Source: an uncultured Sulfurovum sp.
GTDB taxonomy: Bacteria; Campylobacterota; Campylobacteria; Campylobacterales; Sulfurovaceae
Reading direction: 5' to 3'
Assembly (NCBI GenBank): GCA_947313765.1
Contig: CAMZNQ010000051.1
Location: forward strand, 1-19,632
Length of the DNA stretch: 19,632 nt
Of this stretch, positions 1 through 6,552 are shown in pieces. The translations under genes and the position numbers were made by a program. A model generated the notes under the pieces. It was not told the origin of the DNA, did no database searches, and saw only the letters and a list, made by a program, of their open reading frames with translations. Numbering within the stretch: the first letter of the stretch is position 1; the number at the start of each line of letters is the position of its first letter.

Positions 1-4
1 AGGA
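1..4 (+). promoter_or_regulatory. Ribosome binding site of the first cytochrome gene
   Basis: AGGA lies six bases before the ATG at 11, which supports that start. The promoter and any upstream genes of the operon lie left of the window. Confidence 0.6.
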
Positions 5-10
5 TAGATA

Positions 11-385
11 ATGAAGAAAAAAATTCTTCTCTTCTCTACCATTATATCTCTTCTAACCTCATCGGCTTTTGCGAGTAATGGTAAAAAGGTTTTTGAAACC
101 TACTGTTGGGGATGTCATCATCAAACAGCAGAAGCTTTTGCCCCATCTTTTAAAGATATAGCTTCAAAACGAAGTTCTAATGAGATTAAAGCTATGATTG
201 TAGACCCAAAATCAGTATCAAAGATTTTTGGCTACAAGAGAAATGCAATGCCAAACTTTAAACTTTCAGATGAAAATCTATCATCAATTACAGAGTACAT
301 ACTCTCTTTTAAATCTAAGGATTTAAATAAAACTACTATTGATGACTCTTATCAAAATATAGCCATAAATAAGAGAGAAAAATAA
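11..385 (+). CDS. nirC: Periplasmic mono-heme cytochrome c, NirC-like
   Basis: This is a 124-residue exported class I cytochrome c. A signal peptide covers about residues 1-21 (basic MKKK, hydrophobic core, SAFA-SN cleavage region). The heme-binding motif CWGCH is at residues 32-36, and a likely distal Met ligand is M80 in an AMPNF context. Small single-heme cytochromes of this size in nir operons (NirC) are thought to pass electrons to cytochrome cd1 nitrite reductase or to serve its maturation. The stop codon overlaps the nirJ start by one base (TAATG), so the two are translationally coupled. The sequence alone shows only a small cytochrome c; the NirC assignment rests on the three heme d1 genes that follow. 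It could be another c-type electron carrier. Confidence 0.7.
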   Translation: MKKKILLFSTIISLLTSSAFASNGKKVFETYCWGCHHQTAEAFAPSFKDIASKRSSNEIKAMIVDPKSVSKIFGYKRNAMPNFKLSDENLSSITEYILSFKSKDLNKTTIDDSYQNIAINKREK

Positions 386-1506
386 TGTTTAGACTCTCAA
401 ACCTTTTGAAAACAGTAACCGAGGGAAAACCTGCTCGTTCACTTAATGGGAGTATTGCTATTTGGAACTTTACCAACCGTTGTAATCTCTCTTGTTTGCA
501 CTGTTACTCAAAAGCAGAACTTGATTCTGTTGATACTTTAACCACTGAAAAAATTATGGATACCTTACCAAAACTTAAAGCAAATGGGGTAAAATTTCTT
601 ATCTTTTCAGGTGGAGAGCCGTTAACTCGTCATGATATTTATGATATTGCAGAACGTTGTAGAGAGCTAGGAATTGTTACCTATCTTTCGACCAATGGAC
701 TCTATGTTAAAAAGAGTAATGCAGAGAAGATTTTAGATACTTTTAACTATATTGGAATAAGTATTGATGGAAGCGAAAAAGTACATGATGCTTTTCGTGG
801 ACTTGAAGGTTCGTTTGTAGCTTCTATGAAAGCAGTTGATTTACTCAACTCTTATGGCAAAACTAAGGTAGGTATTCGTTTTACAATTACTAAAGATACC
901 TATGATGATTTGGCATTTATATTTGAGTTAGCAGAGAAACATAATATTCCCAAAGTCTATATCTCTCATTTAGTCTACTCTGGACGTGGGCTAGATAATT
1001 TAGAGATAGATTTGAGTAAAGAGCAGAGAGTTACGGCTGTTAATTACATCATAGATAAAGCCTTTGAGTATCTCAATAGTAAAAGAGATATTGAGATAGT
1101 TACAGGTAATATGGAGATGGATGCTATACTCTTTTATGACAGATTTATAAAAGTTTATCCTCAACATACTGACGAGATGAAAAAAAGATTAATATCTTGG
1201 GGTGGAAATAGTGCAGGTAGAAAACTACTAAATATTGATGCCAAGGGCAATGTAAAGCCTGACCCATTCTTTCCAGCTATTATTGGAAACATATTTAGAG
1301 AAGATTTTACTGATATATGGAGCGATAAACCGATAGAATTGTTACAAAAATTACGGATTCATCCAAGAGAGCTTGGTGGGAAATGTGAAACTTGTAAATA
1401 TTTAAATATCTGTAATGGAGGCTCACGAAGTAGAGCCTATGCAATATATGGAGATATGTGGGCTGAAGACCCATCTTGTTATTTAAAAATAGGAGACAAT
1501 ATATGA
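385..1506 (+). CDS. nirJ: Heme d1 biosynthesis radical SAM protein NirJ
   Basis: This 373-residue radical SAM enzyme has the cluster-binding motif C33-x3-C37-x2-C40 (CNLSCLHC), followed by FSGGEPL, typical of the SAM-binding region. The C-terminal part has a second Cys-rich region (CETCKYLNIC, then a Cys near EDPSC), as in SPASM/Twitch auxiliary-cluster proteins. In the heme d1 pathway NirJ acts in the cytoplasm on didecarboxysiroheme, removing propionate side chains to prepare the oxo groups. It overlaps the upstream cytochrome gene by one base and nirF by ATGA. It resembles other SPASM proteins such as AhbC and PqqE; the cytochrome and NirF neighbours decide in favour of NirJ. Confidence 0.9.
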   Translation: MFRLSNLLKTVTEGKPARSLNGSIAIWNFTNRCNLSCLHCYSKAELDSVDTLTTEKIMDTLPKLKANGVKFLIFSGGEPLTRHDIYDIAERCRELGIVTYLSTNGLYVKKSNAEKILDTFNYIGISIDGSEKVHDAFRGLEGSFVASMKAVDLLNSYGKTKVGIRFTITKDTYDDLAFIFELAEKHNIPKVYISHLVYSGRGLDNLEIDLSKEQRVTAVNYIIDKAFEYLNSKRDIEIVTGNMEMDAILFYDRFIKVYPQHTDEMKKRLISWGGNSAGRKLLNIDAKGNVKPDPFFPAIIGNIFREDFTDIWSDKPIELLQKLRIHPRELGGKCETCKYLNICNGGSRSRAYAIYGDMWAEDPSCYLKIGDNI

Positions 1507-2597
1507 GAAAAATTTTATTAAACTTAATTGTAACTGCAACTCTATTTGCAGATACACCAACTATACCAAAAGAGAAACTTTTTGTAGTAGAACGAGAGAG
1601 TCAATCTTTAGCAATAATTGAAAATGGATTGACAAAAAGACACATGAAAGATATGCACAATATGAATCATGGAATTGTGAAGTTTGATGGAGATGATGCC
1701 TATCTAATTTCTCGTGATGGATATGTAGTACATTTTGACCCAAGAAGTGAAAAAAAACTTCAAGAGTATAAAACCTCTAAAAGTGCTATTGGATTTGTTA
1801 TTGGTAAAAACTATGTAGCCGTTGCCAACTATGATGACAAATCGGTAGATATTTTAACTCGTGATTTAAAGCCAATCAAGAAGATTAAGACAGGTTCTAA
1901 AAATGTGGGAATTAAAATCTATAAAGATATGCTAATCTTTGCACAGATGGATAGTGATAAAGTAACAATTTTAAAAGATAAAAATTTTGGTAAGGGGTTG
2001 CCTAAATTTGAAATTTTTAAAGAGTTTAAAGTTGGAGAGATGCCATTTGATGCCATGATTAAAGATAATAACTATATTGTAGGATTTTTCTTAACTAAGG
2101 CTTTTGGTGTTATTGATTTAGATAAAATGAGCTTTTCAGAGATAAAAGTAACAGCAAAAGATAATAAACCAGTACTTAAAATACCCCATTTTGGTTTTTG
2201 GTCACTAAGTGAAGAGAGAACATTTATCCCTGCTGTTGGAGATAATGCTGTTATGGTTTATGATAAAGATTTTAAATTTATCAAAAATGTGGAGACAAAA
2301 GGACTTCCAGTATTTACAGCACTTAGTCCAGATAAAAACTATTTGGCAGTAACATTTTCGGGTAAAGATTTCCCAACAATTCAGATTATTGATACAAAAA
2401 GTTTAAAAATCATTAAAACTTTTACTTTTAAAGGTAAGGTTTTACATCTAAGATGGTCAACGTTAGATAACCTACTCTATGTATCTGTGAATGATGCTAA
2501 TCAGGTAAATGTTATTAATACTAAAGAGTGGTTTTTAGAGCGTGAAATTTTTCAAGTTAAGAGACCTTCTGGAATCTTTATATATAGATACAGATAG
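1503..2597 (+). CDS. nirF: Heme d1 biosynthesis protein NirF
   Basis: This is a 364-residue exported beta-propeller protein. The frame is open further upstream (ATG at 1476), but the ATG at 1503 is preferred. It has AGGAG a few bases upstream, overlaps the nirJ stop as ATGA, and yields a clean signal peptide (MRKILLNLIVTATLFA, cleavage near residue 16). The body is a run of WD-like/YVTN-type blade repeats, as in NirF and the C-terminal domain of cytochrome cd1. NirF is periplasmic and acts late in heme d1 formation, on a d1 precursor. No lipobox Cys is visible, so unlike some NirF proteins it seems soluble. NirN or the NirS d1 domain are related folds, but there is no CxxCH here, which excludes the NirN type. 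Confidence 0.87.
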   Translation: MRKILLNLIVTATLFADTPTIPKEKLFVVERESQSLAIIENGLTKRHMKDMHNMNHGIVKFDGDDAYLISRDGYVVHFDPRSEKKLQEYKTSKSAIGFVIGKNYVAVANYDDKSVDILTRDLKPIKKIKTGSKNVGIKIYKDMLIFAQMDSDKVTILKDKNFGKGLPKFEIFKEFKVGEMPFDAMIKDNNYIVGFFLTKAFGVIDLDKMSFSEIKVTAKDNKPVLKIPHFGFWSLSEERTFIPAVGDNAVMVYDKDFKFIKNVETKGLPVFTALSPDKNYLAVTFSGKDFPTIQIIDTKSLKIIKTFTFKGKVLHLRWSTLDNLLYVSVNDANQVNVINTKEWFLEREIFQVKRPSGIFIYRYR

Positions 2598-2605
2598 GAG
2601 GATAT

Positions 2606-3358
2606 ATGGTATATTTAACAGGAGCAGGGCCGGGAGATATTGAGCTTTTAACCATTAAAGCTCTGCGTGTGGTACATGAAGCTGATGTGATTATTTACGA
2701 TAGGTTAGCAAATCCAGATATTTTAAAAGAGGCAAAAGATGGATGTGAATTTGTCTATGTAGGAAAAGAAGATTCTCATCACTCCATGCCTCAAGAGCAG
2801 ATTAATGAGACAATATACCAAAATGCTTTAAAATATGAGAATGTAGTTCGTCTAAAAGGGGGAGACCCATTAGTATTTGGTCGAGGGGGAGAAGAGGGAA
2901 TCTATCTCCATCAAAGAGGGATAGAGTTTGAGTTTATTCCTGGTATCACTTCGGCAATTGCTGTTCCTCAATATGCTGGAATCCCTGTAACTCATCGTGG
3001 AATTACTGTCTCTTTTAGAGTAGTAACAGGGCATGAAAGTAAAAATAAAAAGGAGTCTCAAATCCCTTGGGATAACTATAAAACTGATGACACAATCATC
3101 TTTTTAATGGGGCTTCATCGTTTGAAACATATCTCTAAAAAGTTAATAGAGATTGGCAAACCAAAAGATTATCCAGTAGCTGTTATTAGTCGAGGAACAA
3201 CAGTTGATGAAAAAACTGTTGTTGGTACACTAGAGAATATATGGGAGATGGCAAAAGATTTACCAACCCCTGCTCTAATTGTAGTAGGAGAGGTTGTTAA
3301 CTTACGAAAAGAGCTAGAGTGGTTTAGGAAAAAAGCTTATAAATATCAAAGTAGTTGA
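2606..3358 (+). CDS. cobA: Uroporphyrinogen-III C-methyltransferase (SUMT; NirE/CobA type)
   Basis: This 250-residue tetrapyrrole methyltransferase uses SAM to methylate uroporphyrinogen III at C2 and C7, giving precorrin-2, the precursor of siroheme and heme d1. Family marks are the N-terminal VYLTGAGPGD loop (residues 3-11), RLKGGDPLVFGRGGEE in the middle, and GITSAIAVPQYAGIPVTHRG, the substrate and SAM pocket. The length matches single-domain SUMT, without the CysG oxidase/chelatase part. A strong GGAGG precedes the ATG, and the gene starts eight bases after nirF. As the last gene of a heme d1 operon it corresponds to nirE; the reaction is the same as CobA's, and it may also serve siroheme or cobalamin synthesis. 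Confidence 0.9.
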   Translation: MVYLTGAGPGDIELLTIKALRVVHEADVIIYDRLANPDILKEAKDGCEFVYVGKEDSHHSMPQEQINETIYQNALKYENVVRLKGGDPLVFGRGGEEGIYLHQRGIEFEFIPGITSAIAVPQYAGIPVTHRGITVSFRVVTGHESKNKKESQIPWDNYKTDDTIIFLMGLHRLKHISKKLIEIGKPKDYPVAVISRGTTVDEKTVVGTLENIWEMAKDLPTPALIVVGEVVNLRKELEWFRKKAYKYQSS

Positions 3359-3411
3359 CAACTATAGCGATTAATAAGAAAATTAACAGAATATTCTAAC
3401 ATATTATAGTC

Positions 3412-3427
3412 ATTGATTTTTATCAAT
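3412..3427. promoter_or_regulatory. FNR/NNR-type palindrome in a convergent gap
   Basis: The 16-bp perfect palindrome ATTGAT-TTTT-ATCAAT contains exactly the consensus TTGAT-N4-ATCAA used by FNR, NNR and DNR regulators of oxygen and nitrogen-oxide response. It lies 54 bp after the SUMT stop, in the gap between two convergent genes, so no annotated start is served by it. A TATAAT at 3458-3463 lies downstream on the + strand, but the implied centre-to-start distance (about 50) is not the usual 41.5. A chance AT-rich palindrome or weak RNA hairpin is possible. Confidence 0.4.
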
Positions 3428-3493
3428 TACTTTGATATGTATGACCAAAATTTTATATATAATTTATTTTAATTAAGTATTAAGAGGGAAATT

Positions 3494-3510
3494 GAGGAAT
3501 AAGATTCCCC
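3494..3510 (-). terminator. Possible terminator hairpin after rplT
   Basis: On the - strand GGGGAAT and ATTCCTC form a 7-bp stem (one G-U pair) with a three-base loop, 17 bases after the rplT stop. Only a poor U-run (AATTT) follows, so terminator function is uncertain. Confidence 0.4.
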
Positions 3511-3526
3511 AAGTAAAAAACTCTAC

Positions 3527-3883
3527 TTACGCAGAGAGTGCAGATTTTGAAGCTTCAGCTACTTTTGCAAATGCTTCAGGAGCATTCATAGCCATATCAG
3601 CTAAGATTTTTCTGTCAAGTTCTATCTTTGCAACTTTAAGACCATGCATGAATGTTGAGTAGTTCATCTCATTTAATCTAGCTGCTGCATTAATTCTAAC
3701 AATCCAGAGTCTTCTAAAGTCTCTTTTTTTCTGTCTTCTGTCTCTATATGCATATACTAATGAACGCTCTAACTGCTCTTTAGCTTTTCTAAAGTGTTTT
3801 CTTCTACCAGAGTAAAATCCTCTAGCTTGTTTTAATAATCTTTTGTGACGACGGCTTCTAACCGTACCTGTTCTTACTCTCAT
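3527..3883 (-). CDS. rplT: 50S ribosomal protein L20
   Basis: This 118-residue protein has the L20 pattern throughout: a very basic N-terminus ([20 protein letters not shown]), [33 protein letters not shown], then [13 protein letters not shown] in the C-terminal domain. L20 binds 23S rRNA early in large-subunit assembly. The full length is normal. AAAGGA lies seven bases before the ATG. It follows rpmI on the same strand after a 116-bp structured spacer; infC, which often precedes this pair in other bacteria, is not nearby. Confidence 0.98.
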   Translation of the reverse strand: MRVRTGTVRSRRHKRLLKQARGFYSGRRKHFRKAKEQLERSLVYAYRDRRQKKRDFRRLWIVRINAAARLNEMNYSTFMHGLKVAKIELDRKILADMAMNAPEAFAKVAEASKSALSA

Positions 3884-3904
3884 TGTTTTCCTTTACCTAA
3901 GTAC

Positions 3905-3964
3905 TATCTTTTTAGTATTGGTGTCATTTTATATTAAAATGAACTTGTCCTAATCTTATTAGGA
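3905..3964 (-). promoter_or_regulatory. Structured rpmI-rplT spacer with three hairpins
   Basis: Three inverted repeats fill the spacer. At 3948-3964 TCCTAAT and ATTAGGA form a 7-bp stem with a three-base loop. At 3924-3942 TCATTTTA and TAAAATGA form an 8-bp stem with a three-base loop. Near 3903-3921 an imperfect AGTACTA/TAGTATT pair is present. The rplT ribosome binding site follows. L20 is known in other bacteria to repress its own operon by binding structured mRNA, so this is a candidate control or processing element. Read on the + strand, the 3948-3964 stem is followed by GTTTTTG and could stop antisense transcription. Confidence 0.45.
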
Positions 3965-3999
3965 GTTTTTGCTTTATTAATTTAATTAAAAAACTAAAA

Positions 4000-4191
4000 T
4001 TAATTAATCATCTCTTTAATCTTTTTTGAATCTGCATCTGATATATATTTTGCACTTCTATTTGCTCTGTGATGTGCACCATCTACTTTTGTCAAAATGT
4101 GAGAACGAAATGCTGTTCCTCTTTTGATTTTACCAGATTTTTTAACTTTAAAACGCTTTACAGCACCTTTAACGCTTTTCATTTTTGGCAT
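4000..4191 (-). CDS. rpmI: 50S ribosomal protein L35
   Basis: This 63-residue protein reads [16 protein letters not shown] at the start, then [16 protein letters not shown], the normal L35 sequence and length. An in-frame ATG at 4218 would add nine residues (MSNIHERIH) not found in L35. The ATG at 4191 is chosen because it gives the canonical MPK start, has AGGA five bases upstream, and lies about 38 bases downstream of the start point implied by the TATAAT at 4236-4241. L35 is a small large-subunit protein, co-transcribed here with rplT. Confidence 0.96.
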   Translation of the reverse strand: MPKMKSVKGAVKRFKVKKSGKIKRGTAFRSHILTKVDGAHHRANRSAKYISDADSKKIKEMIN

Positions 4192-4235
4192 GTGAATCCT
4201 TTCATGTATATTGCTCATAGAGAATGAGGTCGAGT

Positions 4236-4241
4236 ATTATA
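4236..4241 (-). promoter_or_regulatory. -10 element of the rpmI-rplT promoter
   Basis: A perfect TATAAT on the - strand lies 44 bp before the rpmI start, with T-runs upstream and no clear -35 box, as is usual for the main sigma factor in Campylobacterota. It sits in the 54-bp gap after the unknown exported gene, so the ribosomal genes need not depend on the upstream protease module. Confidence 0.55.
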
Positions 4242-4272
4242 CCGAGATTGTTTTAAAAATCTATGATTATCT

Positions 4273-4797
4273 CTATTCAGCTACTTTAATTGTCTCAACA
4301 GCTTTAGAGATAGATATGTTTTCTCCAGAGTGAGACTTCATCATTACACTATTAGTATTTACTTTTTTTCTTTTTCCAATTTGGACAGGAACAGCAAAAG
4401 CTCTAAGCTTTGAACCAATACCTTTGTCTATTTTTGTCAATAGCCTAATGTAATATAATCCGTCTGATTTTGCAGATACTTGTAGATTAATAGGATATCT
4501 CTTTTTTTGAGGATTAATATCAAAAGTCAAATCTTTTCCTACAGAAGATATTTGAGTTAATTTATTATCAATATTTAATTTAACTTTCATCGTTCCTTGT
4601 CGAACAGTAGTAATTAGAGTGATGTTGACATCATATATTTTACTACTATCGTTATCTTCATGACTTTTACTAATATATTTCATGTTAATAGGTGCTCCAG
4701 GTTTCAAATAGTGACCAATGGTTGTACCTGTCATAGAATCTGAATGGAGTCCTACTAAGATTAAAAGTTGTGTTATTGCTAATGTTTTTAGTTTCAT
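4273..4797 (-). CDS. Small exported protein of unknown function, linked to the metalloprotease pair
   Basis: I do not recognise a named family. The 174-residue product starts with a basic N-terminus and hydrophobic stretch (MKLKTLAITQLLILVGLH), read as a signal peptide. The rest alternates short hydrophobic strands with polar turns (YDVNITLITTVRQG, MKVKLNID, RYPINLQVSAKSDGLYYIRLLT, RAFAVPVQIG), suggesting a periplasmic immunoglobulin-like beta sandwich. It has no Cys in the mature part, no further membrane helix and no visible catalytic motif. The ATG is 24 bp after the stop of the membrane-anchored metalloprotease gene, with AAAGGA upstream, so it is probably the third gene of that operon. 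It could be a partner, inhibitor or chaperone of the proteases; nothing in the sequence decides this. Confidence 0.75.
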   Translation of the reverse strand: MKLKTLAITQLLILVGLHSDSMTGTTIGHYLKPGAPINMKYISKSHEDNDSSKIYDVNITLITTVRQGTMKVKLNIDNKLTQISSVGKDLTFDINPQKKRYPINLQVSAKSDGLYYIRLLTKIDKGIGSKLRAFAVPVQIGKRKKVNTNSVMMKSHSGENISISKAVETIKVAE

Positions 4798-4821
4798 AAT
4801 TTTTCCTTTTTGAATTAAATT

Positions 4822-6492
4822 TTATGCTAATTCTAGCTCTTTTTTCATAAAAAATAGAGGTACAAATAGTATCATAAAGAGAATAAGAGTTGATAAAAAA
4901 ATATTTTCAGGTAGAGTAAGCCCTATTGTAGATGTTCTACCATTTTCATTATTGGTTGAACTAGTACTTGTTGAACTATTATTAGATTCTTCTACCTTTG
5001 TTACTTCCCCAACTGATACAGAAAAACAAGCTTTATCAATATTGTTTGAATCATATATGTCTAATAGATAATCTCCTGATGTTAGAGCTAAACTAGCCTT
5101 TTCAACTCCTCTTTCTCCACTCTCATTGGTTGATAATTTTTCAAAAGGAGATGACTTAAATAGAATAAACTCAGGGTCGGAACTTCTTCCGTTAGACTGT
5201 TTTACTTCAATAGGATATGTCCCATTTTCATTAATACTAAAACGTATATATTTATGATTAGATAATTTATTATAAGTTCCATAATAGTTAATAGTGCAAA
5301 TATCTCCAATGGTTTTATCTACGGTTAATTCTTTATATAGTGGTAGTGAACTCTCTTGAAGATTAGAGATACGATTTGAACCATAAATATCCTCGATAGT
5401 GCCAATATCTTCATTTGCAACAATATTATCAATCTTATCTGTAGAAGTTGGATTTACTTTTTTTAACTCTAATATAAATGAAAAAATGCTAGTAAATACA
5501 GGAGTATATTTTTGCCCATTTACTAGTGTCTCATAAATAGGTTTAAATCCTAATGAGAGTCTATCTTGCTCATCATCATGGCTATCATACAAATCGTAAA
5601 GTATACGTTGAATAGAAGATTCTGAAAACCAACCTGGGGTATCATGTTGAGCTGTTTCAATATTCATATTCCACCCACTATTTTCCATTGTATCAAAATA
5701 GATAGGGTCATCAGTTACCATAGCAGAAAGTGCATTTCCAAACCCCTCTCCAAAAGCAACACGAATATCTAAATGTTCATCAGCTCCATGTTGTCCTCCA
5801 ATATTATCAGCACGAGAGAAATTTCTTTCAAAATAGTGACCCCACTCATGAATAATAATATGGTCATCATATTCATCACTATCTCCATGTTGGTCTCCTT
5901 GTAGCATGATATTATCTTCTCCATCATAATATGTTCCTGTAGTAATATTATTTGTAGACCAACTTACAGTTAGTTGAGGAAAATTAACTTTACTATCAAC
6001 AGATACTACTTTATGCATAGCAAGATATATGGAGTCAAGTATGGCAAAAGGTGGAGAGTTTTTACTTGATACAGTAGCAGTAATATCACGAATAGAGTTT
6101 GAGTTACCACTATTTGAAGAACTACCTTCAATACCATAAAGGGAATCATTGTTAGTATTGTTAACAACTTTTACACTCCATCTATTTAGTTTTTTCATTT
6201 TTGCATAGACACGAATTTTTATATCAGTATTATTTGGAAGATTAGAGAATTTATAAGTTCCATTATCATCTGTAAATGTCGATTGAATTAAATTATCTGA
6301 AGTATCTATTGCAACTACAGAAACATATTTTGCTCTCTCTTTTATGATATTAGATTCATCTAAAAAAGAAGAGCCTCCTATATTTTTGACTTTAATACGT
6401 TCAAAATATATAGTTCCTGAAATCTCTACAGCCTCTAAATATATTGTAGATAGAAAAAACAATATAAATAAGTAATGTTTGTTAAATCTCAT
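4822..6492 (-). CDS. Exported HEWGH metalloprotease-like protein with C-terminal membrane anchor
   Basis: This 556-residue protein has a signal peptide (about 1-21, ending near YLEA). A carboxypeptidase-regulatory-like beta domain follows (about 22-100, with TFTDDNGTYKFSNLP), then a zinc-protease core. HEWGH at 215-219 supplies two His ligands and the catalytic Glu. E249 in AFGEGFGNALS, 30 residues after the second His, is a likely third ligand (gluzincin-like; inferred). A C-terminal beta region (about 400-500, with SGDYLLDIYDS) is followed by a Ser/Thr/Asn-rich linker, one hydrophobic helix (about 531-548) and a short charged tail (MKKELELA), giving a tail anchor or sorting-type end. It is a paralogue of the next upstream gene, with matching motifs in the same order. 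AAGGAG precedes the ATG. No substrate can be named. Confidence 0.82.
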   Translation of the reverse strand: MRFNKHYLFILFFLSTIYLEAVEISGTIYFERIKVKNIGGSSFLDESNIIKERAKYVSVVAIDTSDNLIQSTFTDDNGTYKFSNLPNNTDIKIRVYAKMKKLNRWSVKVVNNTNNDSLYGIEGSSSNSGNSNSIRDITATVSSKNSPPFAILDSIYLAMHKVVSVDSKVNFPQLTVSWSTNNITTGTYYDGEDNIMLQGDQHGDSDEYDDHIIIHEWGHYFERNFSRADNIGGQHGADEHLDIRVAFGEGFGNALSAMVTDDPIYFDTMENSGWNMNIETAQHDTPGWFSESSIQRILYDLYDSHDDEQDRLSLGFKPIYETLVNGQKYTPVFTSIFSFILELKKVNPTSTDKIDNIVANEDIGTIEDIYGSNRISNLQESSLPLYKELTVDKTIGDICTINYYGTYNKLSNHKYIRFSINENGTYPIEVKQSNGRSSDPEFILFKSSPFEKLSTNESGERGVEKASLALTSGDYLLDIYDSNNIDKACFSVSVGEVTKVEESNNSSTSTSSTNNENGRTSTIGLTLPENIFLSTLILFMILFVPLFFMKKELELA

Positions 6493-6552
6493 ATCTCTCC
6501 TTAGTTTAATATTTTATATATATCGTACTTTACCATATTTTTTTATATATTT

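Noticed and set aside
1561..1743. Opposite-strand open frames inside nirF, SUMT, the metalloprotease, NlpC/P60 and tig genes
   Set aside because: They are antisense to well-supported coding regions, lack ribosome binding sites and show no recognisable protein features.
1503..2597. NirN or a cytochrome cd1 fragment instead of NirF
   Set aside because: There is no CxxCH heme motif in the protein, and the complete frame starts with a signal peptide directly coupled to nirJ.
3355..3383. TTGACA with a GAAAAT 17 bp downstream at the end of the SUMT gene, a possible promoter
   Set aside because: The -10 match is poor (4 of 6), the -35 overlaps the stop region of the gene, and no + strand gene follows.
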